A DNA stretch of 64,000 nucleotides from positions 868,001 to 932,000 of the forward strand of contig NZ_JACVPZ010000001.1 in NCBI RefSeq assembly GCF_018881605.1. Direction: 5' to 3'. Both the position numbers and the translations under genes were made by a program. Origin of the DNA: Polynucleobacter sp. UB-Tiil-W10 (GTDB lineage: Bacteria > Pseudomonadota > Gammaproteobacteria > Burkholderiales > Burkholderiaceae). Below the pieces are notes generated by a model, which was given only the letters and a program-made list of their open reading frames with translations, did not search any database and had not been told where the DNA came from. Positions 35,201 through 45,635 of this stretch are shown piece after piece; position 1 is the stretch's first letter, and the number at the start of each line of letters is the position of its first letter.

Positions 35201-36532
35201 AACGCAAAGGGCGAGCAGATCGTGATTTCACGCTCTGGCGAAGCCTTGATTGTTGACGAGAATGGTCGTGAGCGCGAGCGTCACAAAGTTCCTTACGGTG
35301 CAACCCTCTTGTTAAAAGAAGATGCAGCAGTTAAGGCTGGCGCAAGCTTGGCGACATGGGATCCGTTAACACGTCCGATTATTTCTGAGTACGCTGGTAT
35401 CGCTCGCTTCGACAACGTCGAAGAAGGCGTAACTGTTGCTAAACAGGTTGACGAAGTTACTGGCCTCTCCACTTTGGTGGTGATTGACGGTAAGCGTCGT
35501 TCTGCTGCAAGCAAAGGCGTTCGCCCAATGATCAACTTGGTTGATGAGAAGGGCAATGAAGTCATGATCGCTGGTACTGATCATCCAGTAAACATCGGCC
35601 TCCAGGTAGGCGCTTTGATTACTGTTAAGGATGGTCAGAAGGTCGAAGTTGGTGAAGTATTGGCACGTATTCCAATCGAATCACAGAAGACTCGCGACAT
35701 TACCGGTGGTTTGCCGCGCGTTGCAGAATTGTTCGAAGCACGTTCACCAAAAGATGCAGCTGTATTGGCGAAAGTTACTGGAACAGTTTCCTTCGGTAAG
35801 GAAACCAAAGGCAAACAGCGTTTGGTCATTACTGATATGGACGGCGAAGCCAATGAGTTCTTGATTCCTAAAGAGAAGCAAGTTCTGGTTCATGATGGTC
35901 AAGTTGTGAACAAGGGCGAGATGATTGTGGAGGGCCCTGCTGATCCACACGATATCTTGACTCTCAGAGGCATTGAAGAATTGGCGATTTACATCGTTGA
36001 TGAAGTTCAAGACGTTTACCGTTTGCAAGGCGTGAAGATTAATGACAAGCACATTGAAGTCATCGTGCGTCAAATGTTGCGTCGCGTGCAAATCACTGAT
36101 GGTGGCGATACCGCTTACATCACTGGTGAACAAGTTGAACGCTCAAAACTGTATGACGCGAACGATTTAGTGATTGCCGCAGGTAAGCGCCCAGCTCAGT
36201 TCGAGAACGTGCTGTTGGGTATTACTAAAGCATCCTTGTCGACCGACAGCTTCATTTCAGCGGCTTCTTTCCAAGAAACCACCCGTGTATTGACCGAAGC
36301 CGCCATTATGGGCAAGACCGATACACTCCGTGGCCTCAAGGAAAACGTCATTATTGGTCGTCTGATTCCTGCTGGTACCGGCTTGTCTTACCGCCGTGCA
36401 CGCAAGGTCAGGGAGCAATTCGAGCGTGATCGCGCTCAAATGATTGCCGCCGAAGAGGAAGCAATGGCCAATATGCCTGTAGAAATCGAGGCTGAAGTTG
36501 TTGCTCCTGCTGGGGAGGCTGATCCGAGCTAA
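32270..36532 (+). CDS. rpoC: DNA-directed RNA polymerase subunit beta'
   Basis: Large catalytic subunit. The ATG at 32270 follows the rpoB stop (TGATATG). The N-terminal zinc site is [19 protein letters not shown]. The active-site magnesium loop NADFDGDQM is intact, and a second zinc site includes [15 protein letters not shown]. About 1,420 residues. The acidic C-terminus ends with [15 protein letters not shown] terminator follows after 10 bp. Confidence 0.99.
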   Translation: MKALLDLFKQTQGEEQFDVIKIGLASPEKIRSWSFGEVRKPETINYRTFKPERDGLFCAKIFGPTKDYECLCGKYKRLKFRGVICEKCGVEVTLAKVRRERMGHIELAAPVAHIWFLKSLPSRLGMVLDMTLRDIERVLYFEAYVVVDPGMTPEGAMKRGQIMSEDEYIAKTEEYGDGAFTAIMGAEGIRDLLRSIDIDREVETIRADLKATGSDAKIKKYAKRLKVLEAFQTSGIKPDWMIMEVLPVLPPELRPLVPLDGGRFATSDLNDLYRRVINRNNRLKRLLELRAPEIIVRNEKRMLQEAVDSLLDNGRRGKAMTGANKRPLKSLAEMIKGKSGRFRQNLLGKRVDYSGRSVIVVGPTLKLHQCGLPKLMALELFKPFIFNKLETLGIATTIKAAKKEVESQTPIVWDILEEVIREHPIMLNRAPTLHRLGIQAFEPMLIEGKAIQLHPLVCAAFNADFDGDQMAVHVPLSLEAQMEARTLMLASNNVLFPANGEPSIVPSQDVVLGLYYATRDKINGKGEGMVFANITEVVRAYEAGQVELASRVAVRITEFEIVDKKAEGEARFAQKTKIYQTSVGRAILSEILPKGMSFEEINKPLKKKEISRLINTSFRKCGLRETVIFADRLLQSGFRLATNAGISVAIDDMLIPTSKERIITEASAKVKEYDKQFMSGLVTNQERYNNVVDIWGAAGDQVGKAMMDELSHVDVLDRNGKTVRQESFNSIYMMADSGARGSAAQIRQLAGMRGLMAKPDGSIIETPITANFREGLNVLQYFISTHGARKGLADTALKTANSGYLTRRLCDVTQDLVVIEDDCGATNGVTMKALVEGGEIIEALRDRILGRVCIGDIVHPDTQEVIVPNDTLLDEDHVDQIVALGIDEVKVRTVLSCLTRFGLCAKCYGRDLGRGGLVNVGEAVGVIAAQSIGEPGTQLTMRTFHIGGAASRALVASNIEAKSNGALKFSGTMRVVKNAKGEQIVISRSGEALIVDENGRERERHKVPYGATLLLKEDAAVKAGASLATWDPLTRPIISEYAGIARFDNVEEGVTVAKQVDEVTGLSTLVVIDGKRRSAASKGVRPMINLVDEKGNEVMIAGTDHPVNIGLQVGALITVKDGQKVEVGEVLARIPIESQKTRDITGGLPRVAELFEARSPKDAAVLAKVTGTVSFGKETKGKQRLVITDMDGEANEFLIPKEKQVLVHDGQVVNKGEMIVEGPADPHDILTLRGIEELAIYIVDEVQDVYRLQGVKINDKHIEVIVRQMLRRVQITDGGDTAYITGEQVERSKLYDANDLVIAAGKRPAQFENVLLGITKASLSTDSFISAASFQETTRVLTEAAIMGKTDTLRGLKENVIIGRLIPAGTGLSYRRARKVREQFERDRAQMIAAEEEAMANMPVEIEAEVVAPAGEADPS

Positions 36533-36542
36533 TTTGGTAATT

Positions 36543-36566
36543 CTGGCCAGAAATGGCCAGTTTTTT
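36543..36566 (+). terminator. rpoBC terminator
   Basis: CTGGCCA-GAAA-TGGCCAG stem with a GNRA-type loop, followed by TTTTTT. It ends the rplJ-rpoC transcription unit just before the rpsL promoter. Confidence 0.93.
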
Positions 36567-36576
36567 CCTCATTAGG

Positions 36577-36605
36577 TTGACGGAAAAGGCTGGCCAAGCT
36601 AGAAT
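36577..36605 (+). promoter_or_regulatory. sigma70 promoter of the str operon
   Basis: -35 TTGACG (36577-36582), a 17-bp spacer and -10 TAGAAT (36600-36605). It lies directly after the rpoBC terminator and about 100 bp before rpsL, so the str operon (rpsL-rpsG-fusA-tuf) has its own start. Confidence 0.85.
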
Positions 36606-36709
36606 GCTGAGTTCTACTGATTCAGAAGAAGGTCTTTTTGACCTAGAAATTCTCTAAGTCATTGATTTTCTTAAAGAAAGCAACAAAGAAGTACTAACCG
36701 AGCTATTTT

Positions 36710-37090
36710 ATGCCAACAATTAATCAATTAATACGCAAGCCAAGATCCAGGCTTATCGTTAAAAGCAAGAGCCCTGCACTGGAAAACAGTCCGCAGCGCC
36801 GTGGTGTTTGTACACGTGTGTACACCACTACTCCTAAAAAGCCTAACTCTGCGCTTCGTAAAGTAGCCAAAGTTCGCTTAACCAATGGTTTTGAAGTTAT
36901 TTCATACATTGGTGGTGAAGGCCATAACCTCCAAGAACACTCAGTAGTGTTGATTCGTGGTGGTCGTGTAAAGGATTTGCCAGGTGTTCGTTACCACATC
37001 GTTCGTGGCTCACTTGACTTGCAAGGCGTTAAAGATCGTAAGCAGTCACGTTCCAAGTACGGTGCTAAGCGCGCTAAGAAATCTGCTTAA
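36710..37090 (+). CDS. rpsL: 30S ribosomal protein S12
   Basis: Decoding-centre protein. The 126 residues include [20 protein letters not shown], with the lysines at the positions where streptomycin-resistance changes arise in other bacteria still wild type, and [20 protein letters not shown]. First gene of the str operon. Confidence 0.99.
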   Translation: MPTINQLIRKPRSRLIVKSKSPALENSPQRRGVCTRVYTTTPKKPNSALRKVAKVRLTNGFEVISYIGGEGHNLQEHSVVLIRGGRVKDLPGVRYHIVRGSLDLQGVKDRKQSRSKYGAKRAKKSA

Positions 37091-37251
37091 TCTTTCAATA
37101 GATTTTTGCTGAAGTATTTGCAGTAAGTCTTCGTTTGTCAGACTTAAAAGACAAGTAAGTGGTTGTTCCGTCTAGGAATCTTCTTAGATAGTAGAGCAAC
37201 CGGAGCGGATGATTCATGTGAATCATCCCTAACTGAACTGAAGGAGTAGTT
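37091..37251 (+). promoter_or_regulatory. rpsL-rpsG gap with hairpins (possible S7 control site)
   Basis: A 161-nt gap. GGATGATTC-ATGT-GAATCATCC (37207-37228) forms a 9-bp hairpin 20 nt before the ribosome site AAGGAG. Upstream, GGTTGTTC can pair with GAGCAACC. In E. coli, S7 binds the rpsL-rpsG gap to repress its own synthesis. The same function is inferred from position only. Confidence 0.5.
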
Positions 37252-37722
37252 ATGCCACGTCGTCGTGAAGTTCCCAAACGGGAAATTTTGCCGGATCCAA
37301 AATTCGGCAATGTAGAAGTAGCTAAATTCATGAACGTCCTCATGTTGGACGGCAAGAAATCGGTTGCAGAGCGTATCGTTTACGGTGCCTTTGATCACAT
37401 CGAGAAAAAAGCAAATAAAGAACCACTCGAAATTTTCTCAACAGCTATGGGCAACGTTAAGCCAATGGTTGAGGTGAAGAGCCGTCGTGTTGGTGGCGCT
37501 AACTATCAGGTTCCTGTTGAAGTTCGTCCATCACGCCGTTCTGCTTTGGCAATGCGCTGGGTGCGCGAAGCCGCTAAAAAGCGTGGTGAGAAATCAATGG
37601 CTCAACGTTTAGCCAACGAATTATTAGAAGCTGCAGAAGGTCGCGGCGGAGCAATGAAGAAGCGTGAAGAAGTTCACCGTATGGCAGAAGCTAACAAAGC
37701 ATTCTCACATTTCCGCTTCTAA
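37252..37722 (+). CDS. rpsG: 30S ribosomal protein S7
   Basis: Primary 16S-binding protein that nucleates the 30S head and is the likely operon repressor. The 156 residues start [16 protein letters not shown] and include [20 protein letters not shown], the family signature. fusA follows after 27 bp. Confidence 0.99.
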   Translation: MPRRREVPKREILPDPKFGNVEVAKFMNVLMLDGKKSVAERIVYGAFDHIEKKANKEPLEIFSTAMGNVKPMVEVKSRRVGGANYQVPVEVRPSRRSALAMRWVREAAKKRGEKSMAQRLANELLEAAEGRGGAMKKREEVHRMAEANKAFSHFRF

Positions 37723-37749
37723 TCGCACAGCAAAGAAAAGGTACCAACA

Positions 37750-39852
37750 GTGGCACGTAAAACCCCTATCGACAAATACCGCAATATCGGTATTTCTGCG
37801 CACATTGACGCAGGTAAGACAACTACTACAGAACGCGTTTTGTTCTACACCGGTGTTAACCATAAAATTGGTGAAGTGCACGATGGTGCGGCCACTATGG
37901 ACTGGATGGAGCAAGAGCAGGAGCGTGGTATCACGATTACTTCTGCTGCTACTACAACGTTCTGGAAGGGCATGGCTGGTAATTTCCCAGAGCATCGCAT
38001 CAATATTATTGATACCCCAGGACACGTAGACTTCACCATTGAGGTTGAGCGTTCAATGCGCGTATTGGATGGTGCTTGCATGGTTTACTGTGCGGTAGGT
38101 GGTGTACAGCCACAGTCCGAAACTGTTTGGCGCCAGGCTAACAAATACAAAGTGCCACGTTTGGCGTTTGTAAACAAGATGGACCGTACAGGTGCTAATT
38201 TCTTCAAGGTCTATGACCAGATGAAATTGCGTTTGAAGGCAAATCCTATCTTGATCCAAATTCCTATCGGCGCAGAAGAAAACTTCAAAGGCGTTGTTGA
38301 CTTGGTCAAAATGAAGGCCATCTATTGGGATGAGGCTTCACAAGGTACAAAATTTAGCTACGAAGAAATTCCTGCTGAGTTACAGGCATCTGCTGAAGAG
38401 TGGCGCGAAAAGATGGTTGAAGCCGCTGCCGAAAGTTCAGAAGAGTTGATGGAAAAGTATCTCGGTGGTGAAGAGCTAACTGAAGCAGAAATCAAAACAG
38501 CATTGCGTCAACGTACGATCGCTAATGAAATCATTCCAATGATGTGTGGAACTGCTTTTAAAAACAAAGGCGTTCAGGCGATGTTGGATGCGGTGGTTGA
38601 ATTGTTGCCATCCCCATTGGATGTTCCGCCAGTTCCTTGTGAATTGGAAGATGGCACACCAACAACACGTAAGGCTGATGATGCTGAGAAATTCTCCGCA
38701 TTGGCATTTAAGATCATGACCGACCCATTCGTTGGTCAGTTAATATTCTTCCGCGTTTATTCAGGCGTAATGAAGTCTGGCGACACTATCTACAACCCAA
38801 TTAAGGGTAAAAAAGAGCGTGTTGGACGTTTGTTGCAAATGCACGCAAATCAACGTGAAGAAATTAAAGAAGTTTACGCAGGTGATATCGCTGCAGCGGT
38901 CGGTTTGAAAGATGCGACTACTGGCGAAACATTATGTGATCCAGAGAGCATTGTTATTTTGGAGCGCATGGTATTCCCAGAGCCAGTGATTTCTCAAGCT
39001 GTAGAACCTAAGACTAAGCCTGACCAAGAAAAAATGGGTCTTGCTTTAAATCGTTTGGCTCAAGAAGATCCTTCATTCCGCGTTAAAACTGATGAAGAGT
39101 CTGGCCAAACTATTATTTCTGGAATGGGCGAGCTCCATTTGGAAATTTTAGTTGACCGTATGCGTCGTGAGTTTGGCGTTGAAGCAACTGTTGGTAAGCC
39201 ACAAGTTGCATACCGCGAAACGATCCGCAAGGTCTGCGAAGAAATTGAAGGTAAGTTCGTTAAGCAGTCTGGTGGTCGTGGTCAGTATGGCCACGTTGTA
39301 TTGAAGCTTGAGCCACAGGCACCAGGTAAAGGTTTTGAATTCATTGACGCCATTAAGGGCGGTGTAGTTCCTCGTGAATACATCCCTGCTGTAGAAAAAG
39401 GTATTCGTGAAACATTGAACTCCGGTATTTTGGCTGGCTATCCAGTTGTGGATGTCAAGGCAACCTTGTTCTTCGGTTCATACCATGACGTTGACTCCAA
39501 CGAAAACGCATTTAAGATGGCGGGTTCGATGGCTTTCAAAGACGGTATGCGTAAAGCATCCCCAGTGTTGCTTGAACCAATGATGGCTGTTGAAGTTGAA
39601 ACACCAGAAGATTTCATGGGTAACGTAATGGGCGACCTCTCATCACGTCGCGGTATTTTGCAAGGCATGGATGACATTCCAGGCGGCGGCAAGATTGTTC
39701 GCGCTGAAGTGCCATTGGCAGAGATGTTTGGTTACTCAACTGGCTTGCGCTCGTTGACCCAAGGTCGCGCCACTTACACCATGGAATTTAAGCATTATTC
39801 CGAAGCACCTAAGAACGTTGCTGAAGCAGTTATGGCTGCTAAAGCGAAGTAA
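37750..39852 (+). CDS. fusA: elongation factor G
   Basis: GTPase that drives ribosomal translocation. GTG start with an AAGG ribosome site. The 700 residues have the P-loop [12 protein letters not shown], the switch II region DTPGHVDF, the NKMD motif, and domains II-V, including the domain IV loop [15 protein letters not shown]. Normal length. Confidence 0.99.
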   Translation: MARKTPIDKYRNIGISAHIDAGKTTTTERVLFYTGVNHKIGEVHDGAATMDWMEQEQERGITITSAATTTFWKGMAGNFPEHRINIIDTPGHVDFTIEVERSMRVLDGACMVYCAVGGVQPQSETVWRQANKYKVPRLAFVNKMDRTGANFFKVYDQMKLRLKANPILIQIPIGAEENFKGVVDLVKMKAIYWDEASQGTKFSYEEIPAELQASAEEWREKMVEAAAESSEELMEKYLGGEELTEAEIKTALRQRTIANEIIPMMCGTAFKNKGVQAMLDAVVELLPSPLDVPPVPCELEDGTPTTRKADDAEKFSALAFKIMTDPFVGQLIFFRVYSGVMKSGDTIYNPIKGKKERVGRLLQMHANQREEIKEVYAGDIAAAVGLKDATTGETLCDPESIVILERMVFPEPVISQAVEPKTKPDQEKMGLALNRLAQEDPSFRVKTDEESGQTIISGMGELHLEILVDRMRREFGVEATVGKPQVAYRETIRKVCEEIEGKFVKQSGGRGQYGHVVLKLEPQAPGKGFEFIDAIKGGVVPREYIPAVEKGIRETLNSGILAGYPVVDVKATLFFGSYHDVDSNENAFKMAGSMAFKDGMRKASPVLLEPMMAVEVETPEDFMGNVMGDLSSRRGILQGMDDIPGGGKIVRAEVPLAEMFGYSTGLRSLTQGRATYTMEFKHYSEAPKNVAEAVMAAKAK

Positions 39853-39853
39853 T

Positions 39854-39862
39854 TTATCCACA
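39854..39862 (+). promoter_or_regulatory. isolated perfect DnaA-box sequence
   Basis: TTATCCACA just after the fusA stop, in the 51-bp fusA-tuf gap. A 9-mer is expected about 0.5 times by chance in 64 kb on both strands, so one isolated match is weak evidence of function. Confidence 0.3.
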
Positions 39863-39899
39863 TTATTTTGAATATTGACTAGCTAAAGAAAGCAGACAA

Positions 39900-41099
39900 A
39901 AAAATGGCAAAAGAAAAGTTTGAGCGGACAAAACCGCACGTAAACGTAGGCACTATCGGTCACGTTGACCACGGTAAAACCACATTGACAGCAGCAATTG
40001 CAACCGTGCTTTCTAAAGCATTCGGTGGCGAAGCTAAAGCATATGATCAGATCGATGCTGCTCCTGAAGAAAAAGCACGCGGTATTACGATTAATACAGC
40101 ACACGTTGAGTACGAGACTGCAAACCGTCACTATGCTCACGTTGATTGCCCAGGACATGCTGACTACGTTAAGAACATGATTACTGGTGCTGCTCAGATG
40201 GACGGCGCAATTTTAGTTTGCTCTGCAGCTGACGGCCCAATGCCACAAACTCGTGAGCACATCCTCTTGGCACGCCAAGTTGGTGTTCCGTACATCATCG
40301 TGTTCCTGAACAAGTGCGACATGGTTGATGATGAAGAGTTATTAGAGCTCGTAGAAATGGAAGTTCGTGAGCTTCTTTCTAAATACAAATTCCCTGGCGA
40401 TGACACACCAATCGTCCGTGGCTCTGCTAAGTTAGCTCTTGAAGGCGACGAAGGCCCATTGGGTAAAGAAGCCATCATGAAGTTGGCTGAAGCTTTGGAT
40501 ACATTTATTCCTACTCCAGAACGTGCTGTTGACGGCGCATTCTTGATGCCAGTAGAAGATGTGTTCTCTATCTCTGGTCGCGGTACTGTGGTGACTGGTC
40601 GTATCGAGCGCGGTATTGTTAAAGTCGGCGAAGAGATTGAAATCATCGGTATCAAGCCAACACTCAAGACAACTTGTACTGGTGTTGAAATGTTCCGCAA
40701 ATTGCTCGACCAAGGTCAAGCAGGCGATAACGTTGGTATCTTGTTACGCGGTACAAAACGTGAAGAAGTTGAGCGCGGCCAAGTATTGGCTAAGCCAGGT
40801 TCAATCACCCCACATACTCACTTTACAGCCGAGGTTTACATCTTGGGTAAAGATGAAGGTGGTCGTCATACTCCATTCTTTAACAACTATCGTCCACAGT
40901 TCTACTTCCGTACCACGGACGTAACTGGTTCAATCGAGTTGCCAAAAGACAAAGAAATGGTAATGCCTGGTGATAACGTTTCTATTACCGTAAAGCTCAT
41001 CGCTCCTATCGCGATGGAAGAAGGTTTACGTTTTGCGATCCGTGAAGGTGGCCGTACTGTTGGCGCCGGCGTGGTTGCAAAGATTTTGGCTTAAGTAGT
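39900..41099 (+). repeat. 1.2-kb direct repeat containing tuf, copy 2
   Basis: Second copy of the repeat at 23097-24296, 16.8 kb downstream and in the same orientation. Recombination between the copies would excise secE to fusA, which are essential, so the deletion would be lethal. Conversion is tolerated. Confidence 0.9.
39904..41094 (+). CDS. tuf: elongation factor Tu, copy 2
   Basis: Same 396-residue EF-Tu as at 23101-24291, here in the str-operon position after fusA (tufA context). GTPase motifs [16 protein letters not shown] and NKCD are intact. Having both copies identical at silent sites implies gene conversion. The 5' flank differs (GCAGACAAAAAA), so translation initiation rates may differ. 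Confidence 0.99.
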   Translation: MAKEKFERTKPHVNVGTIGHVDHGKTTLTAAIATVLSKAFGGEAKAYDQIDAAPEEKARGITINTAHVEYETANRHYAHVDCPGHADYVKNMITGAAQMDGAILVCSAADGPMPQTREHILLARQVGVPYIIVFLNKCDMVDDEELLELVEMEVRELLSKYKFPGDDTPIVRGSAKLALEGDEGPLGKEAIMKLAEALDTFIPTPERAVDGAFLMPVEDVFSISGRGTVVTGRIERGIVKVGEEIEIIGIKPTLKTTCTGVEMFRKLLDQGQAGDNVGILLRGTKREEVERGQVLAKPGSITPHTHFTAEVYILGKDEGGRHTPFFNNYRPQFYFRTTDVTGSIELPKDKEMVMPGDNVSITVKLIAPIAMEEGLRFAIREGGRTVGAGVVAKILA

Positions 41100-41137
41100 A
41101 AGTTTTAAATAGTAAAAATATTTAGCGGTTTGCTAAC

Positions 41138-41166
41138 CGGTGACATCAGTGCTGCTGATGTCACCG
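41138..41166 (+). promoter_or_regulatory. tuf-rpsJ leader hairpin
   Basis: A perfect 12-bp stem CGGTGACATCAG / CTGATGTCACCG with loop TGCTG, 52 bp before rpsJ. No T run follows, so it is not an ordinary terminator. In E. coli the S10 leader in this position mediates L4 control. A related role is possible but the structure is not recognisably the same. Confidence 0.6.
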
Positions 41167-41217
41167 TGCTCTTTAGATATATAACGCGGCAGCACCGCAA
41201 CGCTCTTTGGAATTAAT

Positions 41218-41529
41218 ATGCAAAACCAAAAAATTCGTATTCGTCTTAAGGCTTTTGACTATCGTTTGATCGATCAATCTGCTGCTGAAATCGTAGACAC
41301 AGCTAAGCGTACTGGTGCTGTTGTTAAGGGCCCAATTCCTTTGCCAACGCGTATTGAGCGTTTTGACTTATTGCGCTCACCACACGTAAACAAGACTTCA
41401 CGCGACCAGATGGAAATTCGTACCCATTTGCGTTTGATGGACATCATTGATCCTACTGAGAAAACTGTAGATGCTTTGATGAAATTAGACCTCCCTGCAG
41501 GTGTGGATGTCGAAATTAAGTTGCAATAA
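41218..41529 (+). CDS. rpsJ: 30S ribosomal protein S10
   Basis: 30S head protein that also acts as NusE in antitermination with NusB and NusG. The 103 residues include [15 protein letters not shown] and [23 protein letters not shown]. It heads the S10 cluster and lies directly downstream of tuf. Confidence 0.99.
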   Translation: MQNQKIRIRLKAFDYRLIDQSAAEIVDTAKRTGAVVKGPIPLPTRIERFDLLRSPHVNKTSRDQMEIRTHLRLMDIIDPTEKTVDALMKLDLPAGVDVEIKLQ

Positions 41530-41539
41530 TTCAGTATTT

Positions 41540-41570
41540 CCAGTCTTTTCCCTTGTCAAGACTGGTTTTT
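41540..41570 (+). terminator. terminator-like hairpin between rpsJ and rplC
   Basis: CCAGTCTT / AAGACTGG stem with a 10-nt loop and TTTTT. It sits inside what is usually one S10 operon. The following 150 bp before rplC is AT rich. A weak promoter candidate (TTGGGC at 41602-41607, 17 bp, TAGCAT at 41625-41630) could restart transcription. Confidence 0.75.
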
Positions 41571-41726
41571 CAGGATAGAATCTAAGGCTTCACTCAATTA
41601 TTTGGGCGAAATTTAAGGTTTTATTAGCATTAAAAACGTTGTAACTTATTGATTTAGAAGTACTTTTACTTGTAAATCACTTAAATTAATTTTGCCGACC
41701 AATCGAAGTCGGCGTGGAGCATGAAT

Positions 41727-42383
41727 ATGAGCTTAGGCTTAATCGGCCGCAAGGTCGGCATGACCCGTCTATTTACGGACGAAGGGGATTCTATCCCTGT
41801 AACCGTAATTGACGTGAGCGACAACAGAATCGCTCAAATCAAGACCCAGGCAACTGATGGCTATGATGCTATCCAGTTGGCACATGGCACACGTAGAGCT
41901 ACTCGCGTTACCAAAGCAATGGCTGGTCACTTCGCTAAAGCAGGGGTGATGGCTGGTAACGGTCTCAACGAATTCCAATTAGACGCAGCAAAAATTGCAG
42001 AAATGACGCCAGGACAAGTAATTCCTGCCGAAACTGCATTTACTACTGGTCAAAAAGTGGACGTACAGGGCGTTTCTATCGGTAAGGGCTACGCAGGTAC
42101 TATCAAGCGTTATCACTTCGCTTCAGGTCGCGCATCCCACGGTAACTCACGTTCACATAACGTACCAGGCTCTATCGGTATGGCGCAAGATCCAGGTCGT
42201 GTTTTCCCTGGTAAGCGTATGACCGGTCACTTGGGTGATGTTACCAAAACAGTTCAAAATTTAGTCATCGCACGCATTGATGCAGAACGTAATCTCATCA
42301 TGGTTAAAGGCGCTATTCCAGGTGCCCCAGGCGGTAAAGTTATTGTTACTCCAGCGGTTAAAACACCGTTGAAGAAGAAATAA
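41727..42383 (+). CDS. rplC: 50S ribosomal protein L3
   Basis: Early-assembly protein near the peptidyl-transferase centre. The ATG at 41727 is chosen over one at 41721 because the GGAG site is 7 nt away from it and family proteins start [14 protein letters not shown]. The 218 residues include the signature [20 protein letters not shown]. The glutamine methylated by PrmB in other bacteria lies in [13 protein letters not shown]. Confidence 0.98.
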   Translation: MSLGLIGRKVGMTRLFTDEGDSIPVTVIDVSDNRIAQIKTQATDGYDAIQLAHGTRRATRVTKAMAGHFAKAGVMAGNGLNEFQLDAAKIAEMTPGQVIPAETAFTTGQKVDVQGVSIGKGYAGTIKRYHFASGRASHGNSRSHNVPGSIGMAQDPGRVFPGKRMTGHLGDVTKTVQNLVIARIDAERNLIMVKGAIPGAPGGKVIVTPAVKTPLKKK

Positions 42384-42394
42384 GGAGAGCGAAT

Positions 42395-43015
42395 ATGGAA
42401 CTTAAGCTTCTCCAAGACAACGGTACTCTAGGTGCAGGCGTACAAGCTTCACCAGAAGTATTCGAACGTGAATATAACGAAGCATTGGTACACCAAGTTG
42501 TAGTGGCTTACCAAGCTAATGCACGAAGTGGTAACCGTGCACAAAAAGACCGTGAGCAAGTTAAGCACACTACCAAGAAACCTTGGCGTCAAAAAGGTAC
42601 TGGTCGTGCACGTGCTGGTATGAGCTCTTCCCCGCTGTGGCGTGGAGGTGGTCGTATATTCCCGAATTCTCCAGAAGAGAATTTCAGCCAAAAAGTAAAC
42701 AAGAAAATGTACCGCGCTGGTATGAGATCTATTTTGTCTCAGTTAGCACGCGAAGGTCGTTTGAATGTAGTTGATCAATTTTCTCTTGACGCTCCAAAGA
42801 CTAAAGTTTTAGCTGATAAAGTTAAAGCAATGGGATTGGATTCAGTCTTGATCATTGTTGATCAGGTTAGCGAGAATTTGTACTTGGCTTCACGCAACTT
42901 GCATAAGGTTGCTGTATGTGAGCCACAGCACGCTGATCCATTAGCTTTAGTTCAATACAAAAAAGTATTGGTAAGCAAAGCAGCGATCGCAAAAATTGAG
43001 GAGTTGCTGAAATGA
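42395..43015 (+). CDS. rplD: 50S ribosomal protein L4
   Basis: Lines the exit tunnel and represses the S10 operon in E. coli. The 206 residues include the tunnel loop [25 protein letters not shown] (loop positions about 60-90). Its stop overlaps the rplW start (ATGA), indicating coupling. Confidence 0.98.
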   Translation: MELKLLQDNGTLGAGVQASPEVFEREYNEALVHQVVVAYQANARSGNRAQKDREQVKHTTKKPWRQKGTGRARAGMSSSPLWRGGGRIFPNSPEENFSQKVNKKMYRAGMRSILSQLAREGRLNVVDQFSLDAPKTKVLADKVKAMGLDSVLIIVDQVSENLYLASRNLHKVAVCEPQHADPLALVQYKKVLVSKAAIAKIEELLK

Positions 43016-43326
43016 GCCAAGTCCGTAAAAACGATCACAACCTGATGAGGGTTTTGCTTGGACCGGTGATCTCTGAAAAAGCCACTATGGTTGCAGAGAA
43101 AAACGAACAAGTAGTTTTCCAAGTAGCTCGCGACGCAAACAAGAGCGATGTGAAGCAAGCAGTTGAATTGCTCTTTAAAGTGCAAGTTGACTCAGTTCAA
43201 ATCGTGAATCAAAAAGGTAAGCCAAAGCGCTACGGCCGTTTTGAAGGTCGTCGTGACCACACTAAGAAGGCCTATGTAAGCTTGAAGCCAGGTCAAGAAA
43301 TTAACTTTGAAGCGGAGGCGAATTAA
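43012..43326 (+). CDS. rplW: 50S ribosomal protein L23
   Basis: Tunnel-exit protein that docks trigger factor and SRP. The 104 residues include [16 protein letters not shown] and [17 protein letters not shown]. It overlaps rplD by 4 bp. Confidence 0.98.
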   Translation: MSQVRKNDHNLMRVLLGPVISEKATMVAEKNEQVVFQVARDANKSDVKQAVELLFKVQVDSVQIVNQKGKPKRYGRFEGRRDHTKKAYVSLKPGQEINFEAEAN

Positions 43327-43328
43327 TC

Positions 43329-44159
43329 ATGCCTTTGATGAAGACAAAACCGACCTCACCAGGTCGTCGTTCAATGGTCAAGGTGGTAAATCCTGACCTG
43401 CATAAAGGTAAGCCTTTTGCAGCGTTAGTAGAGCCACAATTCCAAAAAGCGGGTCGTAACAATAATGGTCATATCACTACCCGTCATAAGGGTGGTGGTC
43501 ATAAGCATCACTATCGTGTTGTTGATTTCAAACGCAACGACAAAGATGGTATTCCAGCAAAAGTTGAACGCTTGGAATACGACCCAAACCGTAGTGCAAA
43601 TATTGCATTGATCGTGTTTGCTGATGGTGAGCGTCGCTATATTCTTGCTGCTAAAGGGATGACTGTTGGTCAAGCCTTAATGAGCGGTTCAGAAGCGCCG
43701 ATCAAATCTGGTAATAATTTGCCAATCCGCAATATTCCTGTAGGTAGCACAATTCATTGCGTAGAAATCATGCCAGGTAAAGGTGCTCAAGTAGCCCGTT
43801 CCGCTGGTGGTTCTGCAGTGTTGCTAGCTCGTGAAGGTGTTTACGCCCAGGTGCGTTTGCGCTCCGGTGAAGTTCGCCGTGTTTTGATTGACTGCCGCGC
43901 CACTATTGGTGAAGTAGGTAACGAAGAACACAGCTTGCGCGTTATCGGTAAAGCTGGTGCAAATCGCTGGCGTGGTATTCGCCCAACCGTTCGCGGTGTG
44001 GCAATGAACCCAGTAGATCACCCACACGGTGGTGGTGAAGGTAGAACCGGCGAAGGCCGCGTACCTGTATCTCCATGGGGCACTCCAACCAAAGGTTATC
44101 GCACACGTCGCAATAAGCGTACAACTTCGATGATCGTTCAACGTCGTCAAAAACGTTAA
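43329..44159 (+). CDS. rplB: 50S ribosomal protein L2
   Basis: Essential for subunit joining and peptidyl-transferase activity. The 276 residues contain the signature [17 protein letters not shown] with the conserved histidine, and [13 protein letters not shown] near the N-terminus. Confidence 0.99.
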   Translation: MPLMKTKPTSPGRRSMVKVVNPDLHKGKPFAALVEPQFQKAGRNNNGHITTRHKGGGHKHHYRVVDFKRNDKDGIPAKVERLEYDPNRSANIALIVFADGERRYILAAKGMTVGQALMSGSEAPIKSGNNLPIRNIPVGSTIHCVEIMPGKGAQVARSAGGSAVLLAREGVYAQVRLRSGEVRRVLIDCRATIGEVGNEEHSLRVIGKAGANRWRGIRPTVRGVAMNPVDHPHGGGEGRTGEGRVPVSPWGTPTKGYRTRRNKRTTSMIVQRRQKR

Positions 44160-44178
44160 GCGATAAGGATAAATAGAT

Positions 44179-44457
44179 ATGACACGTTCAGCTAAAAAAG
44201 GCCCATTCTGCGACGCCAGCTTAGTAAAAAAAGTTGAAGTTGCACAAGCCAACAAAGACAAAAAGCCGATCAAAACTTGGTCACGCCGTTCAACAATCCT
44301 CCCAGACTTTATTGGTCTGACGATTGCTGTGCATAACGGTCGTCAACACGTTCCGGTATATGTATCAGAAAACATGGTGGGTCATAAGTTAGGCGAATTT
44401 GCCTTGACCCGTACTTTCAAAGGTCACGCTGCTGACAAGAAAGTAACGAAGAAGTAA
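44179..44457 (+). CDS. rpsS: 30S ribosomal protein S19
   Basis: 30S head protein next to S13. The 92 residues start [18 protein letters not shown] and contain the family segment [21 protein letters not shown]. Confidence 0.98.
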   Translation: MTRSAKKGPFCDASLVKKVEVAQANKDKKPIKTWSRRSTILPDFIGLTIAVHNGRQHVPVYVSENMVGHKLGEFALTRTFKGHAADKKVTKK

Positions 44458-44467
44458 GGGGATGATG

Positions 44468-44797
44468 ATGGAAGTTAAAGCTATTCACAAGGGTGCCCGC
44501 ATTTCTGCGCAAAAGACACGTTTGGTCGCCGACCAAATTCGTGGTTTGCCGATTGCTCGCGCATTAAACATTTTGAATTTCAGCCCCAAGAAAGCTGCCT
44601 TCATTGTGAAAAAAGTTGTTGAGTCCGCAGTGGCCAACGCTGAACACAATAAAGGTGCTGATATTGATGAGCTCAAGGTTTCAGCAATTATTGTTGATAA
44701 AGGCACTTCTTTGAAGCGCTTTACCGCACGCGCTAAGGGTCGTGGCAATCAAATTGAAAAACAAACTTGTCACATTAGCGTGACCTTGAGTAACTAA
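44468..44797 (+). CDS. rplV: 50S ribosomal protein L22
   Basis: Exit-tunnel protein. Three ATG codons run in tandem at 44462, 44465 and 44468. The last is chosen because it is about 8 nt from the AAGGGG site and gives the family N-terminus [18 protein letters not shown], for a 109-residue protein. Confidence 0.96.
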   Translation: MEVKAIHKGARISAQKTRLVADQIRGLPIARALNILNFSPKKAAFIVKKVVESAVANAEHNKGADIDELKVSAIIVDKGTSLKRFTARAKGRGNQIEKQTCHISVTLSN

Positions 44798-44805
44798 GGA
44801 AAAAT

Positions 44806-45633
44806 ATGGGCCAAAAGATAAACCCCACCGGATTCCGACTCGCGGTAACGAAGAATTGGACATCACGTTGGTATGCAAACAATACTGACTTCGCTAAGAT
44901 GTTGAAAGAGGACGTTGATGTCCGCATCTATCTGAAGAAGAAGTTGAAGAATGCATCCGTAAGTAAAGTAGTGATTGAGCGTCCTGCTAAGAACGCACGC
45001 ATCACTATTTATAGCTCACGTCCAGGCGTTGTAATCGGCAAAAAAGGCGAAGATATTGAAGTACTCCGTCGCGAATTACAAAAGCGCATGGGTGTTCCAG
45101 TTCACGTGAATATCGAAGAAATTCGTAAGCCAGAGGTTGATGCGCAATTGATCGCCGATTCAATTACTCAGCAACTCGAAAAGCGCATCATGTTCCGTCG
45201 CGCAATGAAGCGTGCAATGCAAAATGCTATGCGTCTTGGCGCTCAAGGCATCAAGATCATGTCTTCTGGTCGTTTGAATGGTGCTGAGATTGCTCGTCGT
45301 GAATGGTATCGCGAAGGTCGCGTTCCACTTCATACATTGAAGGCTGATATTGATTACGCAACATCAGAAGCTGAAACTACATACGGCATCATCGGTGTAA
45401 AAGTTTGGGTTTACAAAGGTGATACATTAGGTCGCGGTGCTGAAGCTCAAGTGGCTGCTCCATCTGCTGAGCCAACTGCCGAAGAAAAGAAAACTCGTCG
45501 TGCCCCAAGCAAAACAGCTGCTCGTAAACCAGCTGCTGGCACAGACAAGCCATTAGTTGCTGCTAAGCCAGCAGTAAAGCGTGTGCGCAAGGTTGAAACA
45601 CCAGCCGCAGATACGCAGAAGTCAGGAGAGTAA
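44806..45633 (+). CDS. rpsC: 30S ribosomal protein S3
   Basis: mRNA-entry protein with helicase activity. The KH domain ([14 protein letters not shown]) and C-terminal domain ([23 protein letters not shown]) are typical. After about residue 208 an extension of some 65 residues rich in Lys, Ala, Pro and Thr brings the length to 275, against 233 in E. coli. Long basic tails are known in betaproteobacterial S3. Confidence 0.98.
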   Translation: MGQKINPTGFRLAVTKNWTSRWYANNTDFAKMLKEDVDVRIYLKKKLKNASVSKVVIERPAKNARITIYSSRPGVVIGKKGEDIEVLRRELQKRMGVPVHVNIEEIRKPEVDAQLIADSITQQLEKRIMFRRAMKRAMQNAMRLGAQGIKIMSSGRLNGAEIARREWYREGRVPLHTLKADIDYATSEAETTYGIIGVKVWVYKGDTLGRGAEAQVAAPSAEPTAEEKKTRRAPSKTAARKPAAGTDKPLVAAKPAVKRVRKVETPAADTQKSGE

Positions 45634-45635
45634 GC

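Noticed and set aside
43824..44273. A 149-codon frame antisense to rplB and rpsS
   Set aside because: Antisense shadow across two ribosomal genes, with no family resemblance and composition dictated by the sense strand.
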